64,000 nucleotides of DNA from Zunongwangia sp. ESRF-bin46. GTDB taxonomy: Bacteria > Bacteroidota > Bacteroidia > Flavobacteriales > Flavobacteriaceae. Below are positions 45,316-52,767 of this stretch, one piece after another. The notes under the pieces were generated by a model. That model did no database searches. It had not been told where the DNA came from and worked only from the letters and a program-made list of their open reading frames with translations. Numbering within the stretch: the stretch's first letter is position 1; every line of letters begins with the position of its first letter. The DNA is taken from positions 62,001 to 126,000 of the forward strand of contig NTLF01000014.1 in NCBI GenBank assembly GCA_002631855.1, read 5' to 3'. Made by a program: the position numbers and the translations under genes.

Positions 45316-46554
45316 ATGACTGAACAAGAAGTTGACATTTTAATAATTGGCGCTGGACCTTCGGGTTCTGTTGCAGCAGCCTATTTACACCAACAAGGTT
45401 TTAATGTAAAAGTAGTAGAAAAAAGTAAGTTTCCTCGGTTTGCTATTGGTGAAAGTTTATTGCCACGATGTATGGAACATTTTAATGAAGTGGGGTTGTT
45501 AGATTGTCTTAAAGCACAAAATTTTCAAATAAAAAAAGGTGCGAGATTTTTAAAAGAAGATAAAAGCTGTCATTTCGATTTTAAAGAAAAACATACAACA
45601 GGTTGGGATTGGACCTGGCAAGTTCCGAGAGCCAAGTTTGACGAGACACTGACAAATGAACTTCAAAAGAGAGGCATTTCCATTTCTTTTGAAACTGAAG
45701 TGACAGGGATTGAATTTGATTCAGGCGGAATTTCAAAAACGACAATAAAGACTTCAGAAAAGAAAACAGATTTTATTTCAGCAAAACATATTATTGACGC
45801 TAGCGGTCCCGGGCGGGTTATTCCAAGGTTATTAAACCTTGTAAAACCTACAACATCTCAAGGGAACTCATCAATTTTTACGCATGTTAAAGACATTAAT
45901 AGACCCGAAGGCAAAGAAGGCACATTAATTACCTTTGATGTGGTTACTGATGAAGCTTGGCTTTGGGTCATTCCGTTTTCTAATGGAAACACGAGTATTG
46001 GTTTTGTAGGCCCTTCAGAATTTATCGATTCTTTTTGGGGTACTCCTTCTGAAAAACTCCGGAAACTTTTAAAACTTTCAAAACATTACTATAAACGGTT
46101 TGAAAATATCGACTTTTTATTTGAGCCCAAACAATTCAGTGATTTTTCAAGTCCTATCGAATCTTTATACGGGAAAGGATATACCATCACCGGTAACAGT
46201 GCCGGTTTTTTAGACCCTGTTTTTTCTTCAGGGGTAACCTTTGCAACCGAATCTGGTTTATTAGCCGCTAAATTAACTGCCAAAAAACTACAAGGTGAAG
46301 CGGTCGATTGGAAAAAAGACTATGAAAACCATTTAAAGCAAGGGGTTTCTGTCTTTAAAACTTATGTAGATGAGTGGTATTCTGGCAACCTTCAGAAAAT
46401 ATTTTTTGCCGACACCATAAACCCTGAAATTAAAAAACAAATCTGCGCAGTACTGGCTGGTTATGTATGGGACACCAGCAATCCCTTTGTAAAAAATCAT
46501 CAGCGGTTGGTTAAAACTCTTGCGAAAGTAATTGAAATTGAAGGTAATAGTTAA
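45316..46554 (+). CDS. FAD-dependent halogenase-like oxidoreductase
   Basis: This 412-residue flavoprotein has the FAD motif GAGPSGSVAAA (12-22), the GESLLP segment (45-50), and the motif W215-x-W217-x-I-P220 (WLWVIP). The last is diagnostic of flavin-dependent halogenases, where it blocks monooxygenase chemistry. The DPxxSSGV segment near the C-terminal part is also present. It is divergent from the pigment operon with 107 bases between them, so it likely modifies the aryl head; some flexirubins are chlorinated. A hydroxylase function remains possible until tested. Confidence 0.82.
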   Translation: MTEQEVDILIIGAGPSGSVAAAYLHQQGFNVKVVEKSKFPRFAIGESLLPRCMEHFNEVGLLDCLKAQNFQIKKGARFLKEDKSCHFDFKEKHTTGWDWTWQVPRAKFDETLTNELQKRGISISFETEVTGIEFDSGGISKTTIKTSEKKTDFISAKHIIDASGPGRVIPRLLNLVKPTTSQGNSSIFTHVKDINRPEGKEGTLITFDVVTDEAWLWVIPFSNGNTSIGFVGPSEFIDSFWGTPSEKLRKLLKLSKHYYKRFENIDFLFEPKQFSDFSSPIESLYGKGYTITGNSAGFLDPVFSSGVTFATESGLLAAKLTAKKLQGEAVDWKKDYENHLKQGVSVFKTYVDEWYSGNLQKIFFADTINPEIKKQICAVLAGYVWDTSNPFVKNHQRLVKTLAKVIEIEGNS

Positions 46555-46564
46555 GACATAAAAA

Positions 46565-46592
46565 AATCCCGAACTAATGATAGTTCGGGATT
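46565..46592 (-). terminator. Intrinsic terminator of tRNA-Gln
   Basis: A hairpin with arms AATCCCGAACTA/TAGTTCGGGATT and loop TCAT starts 5 bases after the tRNA and is followed on the minus strand by a run of T. On the plus strand it also lies 10 bases after the halogenase-like stop, but the T-run there is weak. Confidence 0.75.
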
Positions 46593-46596
46593 CTTG

Positions 46597-46669
46597 TTGG
46601 CCCACTAGGGCTCGAACCTAGACTCTTCTGTACCAAAAACAGACGTGTTGCCAGTTACACCATGGGCCA
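46597..46669 (-). tRNA. tRNA-Gln (UUG anticodon)
   Basis: The 73-base minus-strand sequence folds as a full cloverleaf: 7-bp acceptor TGGCCCA/TGGGCCA, a T arm with GGTTCGAGCC, and an anticodon stem TCTGT/ACAGA enclosing the loop TTTTGGT, so the anticodon is TTG. The discriminator is A and the CCA end is not encoded (CAA follows). U1-A72 at the acceptor is usual for glutamine tRNA. Confidence 0.95.
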
Positions 46670-46686
46670 ATACCGTAATGCGGTTG

Positions 46687-46716
46687 CAAATTTAATACAA
46701 ACTTTTTCTTCCGCAA
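46687..46716 (-). promoter_or_regulatory. Promoter of tRNA-Gln
   Basis: On the minus strand TTG (46716-46714), exactly 19 bases, then TAAATTTG (46694-46687): an ideal Bacteroidota promoter 18 bases upstream of the tRNA. Confidence 0.8.
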
Positions 46717-46796
46717 ATAAAAATACCAAAAAATGTTTCTTCAGTGTAAACTTTTTAAAAAAATCATAAAATAACACATTGTTTCGGTACGTTACT

Positions 46797-46804
46797 TAGT
46801 TTTG
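46797..46804 (+). promoter_or_regulatory. -7 box of the DUF2723 gene
   Basis: TAGTTTTG matches TAnnTTTG, about 58 bases before the ATG at 46863. The nearest TTG lies 15 bases upstream, a short spacing. Confidence 0.4.
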
Positions 46805-46862
46805 GTGGTTTACACTACGTATATTATTAGTAAATTCGCCACAACAAAAACCGTACGAGCTT

Positions 46863-49800
46863 ATGGCTTCTTTTAACTTTAAAAAATGGAACCAGATTTT
46901 AGGTTGGTCCGTATTTCTTATATCCCTTATCACCTATTGGCTTACTGTAGAGCCTACCGCAAGTTTTTGGGATGCAGGTGAATATATCACCACAGCAAGT
47001 AATCTTGAAGTAGGCCATCCACCTGGAGCACCGCTTTATCAATTATTGGGGGCATTTTTCTCCATTTTTGCCATGGAAGCTTCAAATATTGCACTTACCA
47101 TTAACCTTATGTCGGTTTTTGCCAGTGCTTTTACCATTTTATTTATGTTTTGGTCGCTCACTATGTTGCTTACCAATGTAGTTTCTAAACACCAAGAAAT
47201 TAATAAAAGTAATTCCGTTGCTATACTGGGAAGTGCATTCATAGGATCTTTAAGCTTTGCTTTCACGGATAGTTTTTGGTTTAGTGCCGTAGAAGCCGAA
47301 GTTTATGCTTCGGCAGCATTTATAACTGCTGTCCTATTTTATTGTGCCTTACGCTGGGAGCGTGAAATGAATACTCCTCGCGGCGATCGATGGGTCATTT
47401 TAATCGCTTTTATTATTGGCCTTTCTTTCGGAATTCACTTTTTAGGCCTGCTTACCATCCCTGCTATGGGCTTTTTGTATTTCTTCAAGAATTATAAAAA
47501 AGTTACCATTAAAAATTTCATCATAGCGAATATTGTGATGGTTGCGATTTTACTGTTTATATTTAAGTTATTGCTACCAATGACGATGAAGTTTTTCAGT
47601 GCTTCGGAATTATTCTTTGTTAACAGCATAGGGCTGCCTTTCCATACAGGAACCTTGATTGCTGGTATTGTTTTTATTGCACTTTTTTATTACGGTTTAC
47701 GCTATACTCGTAAGAAAAACCACACTCAGTTCAACACTTTATTACTTTGCATCCTTTTTATATTTATCGGTTTTTCAAGTTGGCTTATGCTCCCTATTCG
47801 AGCCAATGCCGGGACGGTCATTAATGAAAACAACCCTGATAACGCTCGGGAATTATTAGCATACTATAACCGTGAGCAATACCCGCAAACCCATTTATTT
47901 TACGGTCCTCTTTTTACTGAAGCATACGCTGGTTTGGACCCTGACAACCCATACAAAGATGAAAAACCGAAGTATGAAGAAGATGAAAAAGCTGGGAAGT
48001 ATGTAATCGTAAACGATTATAAAAATGCATTGCAAAACACAGATGATGCACAAAAAGCATTTTTGCCTAGAATGTGGAGCGTTGAAAACAATGCTAATTA
48101 TTTAGAGTTTACAGGAGGATTGGATTTTACCATAAAACCCGAATACCGAAGTGAAAAACGACTCGTACAAGAGGTAGCTAAATTTAAGCAAGCGTATAAT
48201 GAAGGCTTGGTTGAAAGTAAAGACTATGATAAGTTTTTACGTGAATTTGGAATGGCGCTCAATATTGAGAAACCTTCATTTGGACAAAATCTCAAGTTTA
48301 TGTTTGAGTTTCAGTTCGGTTATATGTATTGGCGTTATTTTATGTGGAATTTCGCTGGAAGACAAGACGATGTGCAAGGACAATACACAGACCTTCACGG
48401 AAACTGGCTTAGCGGAATAGACTTTATAGACGAACTCCGTTTAGGCTCACAAGACAATCTGCCTAGTGATGTGAAAAATAACAAAGCCCGAAACACCTAC
48501 TTTTTCTTACCCTTAATATTAGGAATTTTAGGGGTAGTATTTCTCTTTAAAAATGATAAAAAGAAGTTCTGGGTACTGCTCATCTTTTTCCTGTTTACAG
48601 GCCTTGCCCTTAAAATATACCTCAACGAACGTCCTTTTGAACCACGGGAGCGTGACTATGCGCTTGTAGGTTCTTTCTACATATTTGCCATGTGGATTGG
48701 TTTTGGAGTCTATGCTCTTTTTGAAATGGTGAAAGAGTACCTGTCACCCAAAATTGCCATTCCGGTGGTTCTTGGTGCCACGTTATTAGCTTCACCTGTA
48801 TTATTAGCCTATCAAAATTGGGATGACCATGATCGTTCAGGTCGATATACAGCTAATTCGATGGCAAAAATGTATTTAGACTCGGTTGATGAAAATGCTA
48901 TTCTATTCACCATTGGGGACAATGATACGTTTGCCCTTTGGTATGCTCAAAATATAGAGGGTTACCGTCGAGATGTCCGTATTATCAATACAAGTCTCTT
49001 TCAAACCGATTGGTATATTGATGATATGAAGAAAAAGGCGTTTACCAGCGATCCTATTCCGTCGCAATTAACCCACGACAAATATCGATATGGAACCCGA
49101 GATTTTCTTTATTATCAAGAAACAAAGCAAGACACCGTCGACATTAAAACTTGGATGAATTGGGTTGCCAATGATAGTCCCGCAACACGTGTCGAACTGG
49201 AAAGTAATCAAATGGCAAATACATTCCCTTCAAAAACCATTCGTGTTCCAGTCGATAAAGAAGCGGTATTGCGTAACGGTATTGTTCCGCAGGAAGATGC
49301 TGATAAAATTGTAGATGAAATTTTTATTCAGCTAAAAGGAAATGTTATTTACAAAAACCGAATGATGATGTTGGATATTATCGCAAATAACGATTGGGAA
49401 CGTCCTATTTACTTTAGCGGCGGTGCTTTTGGTGACGATGATTATTTATGGATGAAAGATTACCTGCAGTTAGATGGTGTTGTTTATAAATTAGTTCCCA
49501 TTAGAACACCCGTAAACCCAAGAAACCCATTTGATATGGGCCGTGTTGATACCGATAAAATGTATGATATCGTTATGAACTGGGATTGGGGTAATAGCGG
49601 AAGTCCAGACATATATCACGACACCGAAACTAGAAGAAACGGTATCACGTACCGAAGCAACTTAGCGCGTTTAGCCGAAAGTTTAATTAATGAAGGCAAA
49701 AAAGAAAAAGCTGAAGATGTTTTAGACTTGGCAATGGAAAAAATGCCAGTTAAGTATTTTGAATATTACTCGCTACTAGAACCTTTTGTTTTAGGGTATT

Positions 49801-50159
49801 ACGAAGTAGATAAACCTGAAAAGGCCCGTGAATTATATGAGAAAGTTTCAGAAAAATATCAAGAAAATTTACTCTATTACAGCGGAATGAAAGTTAAAAG
49901 ACAATACGCTATTGCCGATGAAATTATCAGCGATATGGAGCGCTATCGTGGCCTTGTAGATATTATAATCGTTTATGATGATGAAGCTTTTGCAAAAGAA
50001 GAAGCATCTAAATTCAATGATTATTTAAAACTGTTCCGTCATTTTTACAATGAGAATGAAGGTGTTGATGTTGAGAAAGACCTTCAGGAAAAAGAATCTA
50101 TCCAGATAATGGCAGATTCAGTTCCCGATGATATTCTAAATGAAGCGATAGAAGAATAA
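46863..50159 (+). CDS. DUF2723 membrane glycosyltransferase-like protein (GT117 type)
   Basis: This 1,098-residue integral membrane protein has about 12 hydrophobic helices in the first 650 residues and a soluble, repeat-like C-terminal region. The N-terminal signature TASFWDAGEYI and the segment VGHPPGAPLYQLLG (near residues 57-70) define DUF2723, which is related to GT-C protein O-mannosyltransferases. Asp and Glu in the DAGE segment are candidates for the catalytic acids. In Bacteroidota these proteins are linked to cell-surface or protein O-glycosylation. It is followed after 4 bases by a deacetylase gene, suggesting joint surface-sugar processing. Confidence 0.85.
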   Translation: MASFNFKKWNQILGWSVFLISLITYWLTVEPTASFWDAGEYITTASNLEVGHPPGAPLYQLLGAFFSIFAMEASNIALTINLMSVFASAFTILFMFWSLTMLLTNVVSKHQEINKSNSVAILGSAFIGSLSFAFTDSFWFSAVEAEVYASAAFITAVLFYCALRWEREMNTPRGDRWVILIAFIIGLSFGIHFLGLLTIPAMGFLYFFKNYKKVTIKNFIIANIVMVAILLFIFKLLLPMTMKFFSASELFFVNSIGLPFHTGTLIAGIVFIALFYYGLRYTRKKNHTQFNTLLLCILFIFIGFSSWLMLPIRANAGTVINENNPDNARELLAYYNREQYPQTHLFYGPLFTEAYAGLDPDNPYKDEKPKYEEDEKAGKYVIVNDYKNALQNTDDAQKAFLPRMWSVENNANYLEFTGGLDFTIKPEYRSEKRLVQEVAKFKQAYNEGLVESKDYDKFLREFGMALNIEKPSFGQNLKFMFEFQFGYMYWRYFMWNFAGRQDDVQGQYTDLHGNWLSGIDFIDELRLGSQDNLPSDVKNNKARNTYFFLPLILGILGVVFLFKNDKKKFWVLLIFFLFTGLALKIYLNERPFEPRERDYALVGSFYIFAMWIGFGVYALFEMVKEYLSPKIAIPVVLGATLLASPVLLAYQNWDDHDRSGRYTANSMAKMYLDSVDENAILFTIGDNDTFALWYAQNIEGYRRDVRIINTSLFQTDWYIDDMKKKAFTSDPIPSQLTHDKYRYGTRDFLYYQETKQDTVDIKTWMNWVANDSPATRVELESNQMANTFPSKTIRVPVDKEAVLRNGIVPQEDADKIVDEIFIQLKGNVIYKNRMMMLDIIANNDWERPIYFSGGAFGDDDYLWMKDYLQLDGVVYKLVPIRTPVNPRNPFDMGRVDTDKMYDIVMNWDWGNSGSPDIYHDTETRRNGITYRSNLARLAESLINEGKKEKAEDVLDLAMEKMPVKYFEYYSLLEPFVLGYYEVDKPEKARELYEKVSEKYQENLLYYSGMKVKRQYAIADEIISDMERYRGLVDIIIVYDDEAFAKEEASKFNDYLKLFRHFYNENEGVDVEKDLQEKESIQIMADSVPDDILNEAIEE

Positions 50160-50163
50160 AATA

Positions 50164-50787
50164 GTGAAACTGCGTCTGGTTACAGTGCCCAAATTTGTGC
50201 AACGGATTTATCCGAAGCGAATTTGGGCATTGCCAAATAATGACAAGAAAGTTTATTTAACTTTTGACGACGGCCCCATCCCCGAAGTTACCCTATGGGT
50301 GTTAGACACATTAAAACAATACAATGCCAAAGCGACTTTCTTTTGCATTGGCGACAACATAAAAAAACATCCTGATATTTTTAACCGAATCCTTACTGAA
50401 GGCCATTCGGTAGGTAACCATACCTTTAATCATTTAAATGGCTGGGAAACCAAAACTTCAGAATACATTAAAAATGTTGAAAAGTGTGAAACCTATTTAG
50501 ATCAAACCACTAAGTTATTTCGACCACCTTATGGAAAAATAACTTCAAAGCAGTCTAAAATTCTTCAGCAAAGAGGATATAAAATTATTATGTGGAGCGT
50601 GTTGAGTTATGATTACGATGCTTCTGTATCTGAAGAAAAATGCCTTCAAAACGTATTACAAAACATACAACCCGGAAGCATTATAGTGTTTCACGATAGC
50701 TTAAAAGCAGAAAAAAACCTTCGGCAGGTGTTGCCGAAGGTTTTAAGTTGGTTAAATAAATTAGAATATAGCTTTGATTTCTTTTAA
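50164..50787 (+). CDS. Polysaccharide deacetylase-family protein (NodB domain)
   Basis: This 207-residue protein starts with GTG at 50164, 4 bases after the DUF2723 stop. The NodB motifs are TFDDGP (near 36-41), GNHTFNH, FRPPYG and VFHDS, so catalytic residues are intact. No signal peptide or membrane helix is evident, unlike its relative in the pigment cluster. The last 25 codons contain a perfect 13-bp hairpin that looks like the terminator of the convergent gene on the other strand. Confidence 0.84.
   Translation: MKLRLVTVPKFVQRIYPKRIWALPNNDKKVYLTFDDGPIPEVTLWVLDTLKQYNAKATFFCIGDNIKKHPDIFNRILTEGHSVGNHTFNHLNGWETKTSEYIKNVEKCETYLDQTTKLFRPPYGKITSKQSKILQQRGYKIIMWSVLSYDYDASVSEEKCLQNVLQNIQPGSIIVFHDSLKAEKNLRQVLPKVLSWLNKLEYSFDFF
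50714..50744 (-). terminator. Terminator for the convergent gene, embedded in the deacetylase coding sequence
   Basis: A perfect 13-bp stem (AAAACCTTCGGCA/TGCCGAAGGTTTT) with a 5-base loop lies inside the plus-strand CDS. On the minus strand it is followed by a T-run (complement of the A-run at 50711-50717), and it lies 110 bases past the stop of the gene at 50854-52287. Confidence 0.6.
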
Positions 50788-50853
50788 ATATAATTTTCTT
50801 CAATTAAAATTTAAAAAAAACTGTTTGTTACTATAAAAATTTATTTAGTCTCA

Positions 50854-52287
50854 TTAATTCAAAGTTAAACTAAGTGAGTATGCCCTTACAATGTTTCTAT
50901 TTCCAGAAATTAATTGCCCAAACACCCTTATATAATCGCCAGGATTCAATATTATAGTTCCAGAAATTGGTATTGCACGCACATCTGTATTATCAACTTC
51001 TTCATATACTTCTGTTCCTAATGGAATACTTATTGAGTTTCCAGAACTATCATATCTTCTTAAATAAAAAGCATGTATAGAGCTATTTCCTGAACCTTCT
51101 GTAGATTGATAAGAGAGACTACCGTTTACATTAAAGGTTCTAGTTTTACTTCCGTTATATTGAAGAATATTATCACTTAGGGAATTAGCGGTGTCCGACA
51201 TTCTAAATAAGTTACTAGAATCTGTAGTACCAGCTATAGCTGAGGCGCCACTTATATTAAATGTTGGATTACTAGAAGTTGAGTTTCTTTGAATATAAAT
51301 TGTTCCAGTAGCTACACCATCGCTCTCACTTGGAATTCCTGGGCATTCTACAGCCCAATCATTTGTAAAGTTATATCCCGTATATGGAGAGTTTCCATTA
51401 ATATAATTACCTCCTCCTGAAAATACAACACTTCTCATTACGGCATCTCCAATTATACTTGTTATTCCTGTAATATCTACAGCTGCTGTAGCCCCAACTA
51501 CTTGAGAAAATCCACTAATTTTTTGGATTAAATTAAATGTTCCAGTATAAGTTTCATAAATACCCCCATTACTATCCCGCCAAGCTTGATTATTCAATAA
51601 CAAATTATCAATATTAGAATATGTTATTCCATTTGAATTACCAACAAATTGAACAATATTTGAAAAATAAGTACCTACATTCGAAATTGTACCCACACTA
51701 CCCATATTGGCAATAATTGTATTTTGAATAAGTAAAAGATTTCCTCCCGTAATATTAAAAGCTGTTCCGCCTGTAATAGTAACATTTCTAATAGCACCCC
51801 CAGTACTTCCAGTGAACACTGTATTAGAAGAAACCAAAATATCTTCATTTGCATCTAACCCAGAAACATAAGCGTTATTCAAGTCAATTGAGTCGACTCC
51901 TAAATTAATTGTACCATTTATTTCGTAGTAAGTATTTTCATCTAACGTTATTGTACCGCCAGAGGGAGTTGGCAAATCTGCTTTACTTTTAACAAGAACG
52001 TAATTATCTCGTTCAACACTATTTGTAAGTAATTTTACCCAAGTACTTCCAGTGGTATCATAATAGTAAAAAGCATCTTCATCGGTATCAAACACCAATA
52101 GACCTTCTGCTGGACTAGCAATCGCATTTCGATCAGCCGTATCCATTCTAGGAGCTAGTAGTCCTTGCGAGTCAGATTGAATATCTAACATAGAAGAAGG
52201 GTCGGGGTTTGTTGTACCTATTCCTACTTGTGCATAAGAGAAACTGGTAAACAATATGCTTAGAAAGAGTAATTTAATGTGTTTCAT
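50854..52287 (-). CDS. Exported beta-helix-like surface protein, unknown function
   Basis: This 477-residue protein has a signal peptide (cleavage near SYAQ, residue 20), then the Bacteroidota module GIGTTNPDPSSMLDIQ ... GLLAPRM ... GLLVFDTDEDAFYYYD, common at the start of cell-surface proteins. The middle (about 100-330) is rich in Ile/Asn/Thr/Gly with short repeated strands such as NVTITGG, like a right-handed beta-helix. The C-terminal 140 residues look like a beta-sandwich ending SLTLN. No type IX sorting domain is recognised. It is more A/T-rich and Asn-rich than its neighbours. A related module begins the protein on the other side of polA (55602-56390). Confidence 0.78.
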   Translation of the reverse strand: MKHIKLLFLSILFTSFSYAQVGIGTTNPDPSSMLDIQSDSQGLLAPRMDTADRNAIASPAEGLLVFDTDEDAFYYYDTTGSTWVKLLTNSVERDNYVLVKSKADLPTPSGGTITLDENTYYEINGTINLGVDSIDLNNAYVSGLDANEDILVSSNTVFTGSTGGAIRNVTITGGTAFNITGGNLLLIQNTIIANMGSVGTISNVGTYFSNIVQFVGNSNGITYSNIDNLLLNNQAWRDSNGGIYETYTGTFNLIQKISGFSQVVGATAAVDITGITSIIGDAVMRSVVFSGGGNYINGNSPYTGYNFTNDWAVECPGIPSESDGVATGTIYIQRNSTSSNPTFNISGASAIAGTTDSSNLFRMSDTANSLSDNILQYNGSKTRTFNVNGSLSYQSTEGSGNSSIHAFYLRRYDSSGNSISIPLGTEVYEEVDNTDVRAIPISGTIILNPGDYIRVFGQLISGNRNIVRAYSLSLTLN

Positions 52288-52490
52288 AACTTTGGGAATT
52301 TGTAAGGTTATAGAAATTTTGGGCGCGAATATATGTTATTCGTCTTATAAAATAGGCATTTTATCCGTTAAAAAGAAATAAAACTATTTTATTGTAGGTG
52401 TTAAATAAAACTTTAACATCCATTTTAGATTTTACATCTTTTTTTAAGAAACCTTAATGATGAGGTAACCTTATAATACATAAACACTTA

Positions 52491-52498
52491 TAATTTTG
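52491..52498 (+). promoter_or_regulatory. -7 box for candidate small RNA C
   Basis: TAATTTTG matches TAnnTTTG and precedes the two-hairpin element C. No TTG lies 19 bases upstream. Confidence 0.4.
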
Positions 52499-52502
52499 AT
52501 TT

Positions 52503-52569
52503 TGAGAAGAAACCTCTTTTCACCAATAAAAATTGAACCGCTTTTGAGGAGGAGCGGTTCTTTTATTTG
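52503..52569 (+). ncRNA. Candidate small RNA C (hairpin plus terminator with TTTGAGGAGG loop)
   Basis: After the -7 box come a 7-bp hairpin (52503-52522; arms TGAGAAG/CTTTTCA, one G-U pair, loop AAACCT) and a perfect 8-bp terminator (52535-52560; arms GAACCGCT/AGCGGTTC, loop TTTGAGGAGG) followed by TTTTATTTG. No plus-strand gene lies upstream whose transcript would need this terminator: the preceding gene is on the other strand and its 5' end is more than 200 bases away. The order and loop match small RNA A. Confidence 0.48.
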
Positions 52570-52654
52570 TTAAATTTTTGATAAATAAAAACCAGCCAGA
52601 TAAAGCTTACGTACCTATTGATAAGTGTACATAACCATTTGGTTATTTTGCACT

Positions 52655-52704
52655 ATAAATTCATATAAAAGCCGTTTTTGAGGAAGGACGGCTTTTATTT
52701 TTTT
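52655..52704 (+). ncRNA. Candidate small RNA D or polA leader terminator (loop TTTTGAGGAAGG)
   Basis: A perfect 9-bp terminator hairpin (52667-52696; arms AAAAGCCGT/ACGGCTTTT, loop TTTTGAGGAAGG) is followed by ATTTTTTT. Upstream is a near-consensus TTATTTTG (52643-52650) with TTG 22 bases before it. A first hairpin is not evident. It ends about 65 bases before polA, which has its own TACTTTTG box at 52737-52744, so this is either a short RNA or an attenuator. Confidence 0.42.
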
Positions 52705-52736
52705 ATGGAAACTACCTATTTGTGAAGTCTTCTTTT

Positions 52737-52744
52737 TACTTTTG
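52737..52744 (+). promoter_or_regulatory. -7 box of polA
   Basis: TACTTTTG matches TAnnTTTG and ends 23 bases before the polA ATG. The rest of the 480-base gap 52288-52767 holds hairpins C and D; its first 200 bases show nothing beyond A/T-rich sequence. Confidence 0.45.
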
Positions 52745-52767
52745 AAGGAAACACAATTCTTCAATCC

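Noticed and set aside
46565-46592. Hairpin as the terminator of the halogenase-like gene
   Set aside because: Placement and T-run fit the minus-strand tRNA-Gln better; it may still help plus-strand termination.
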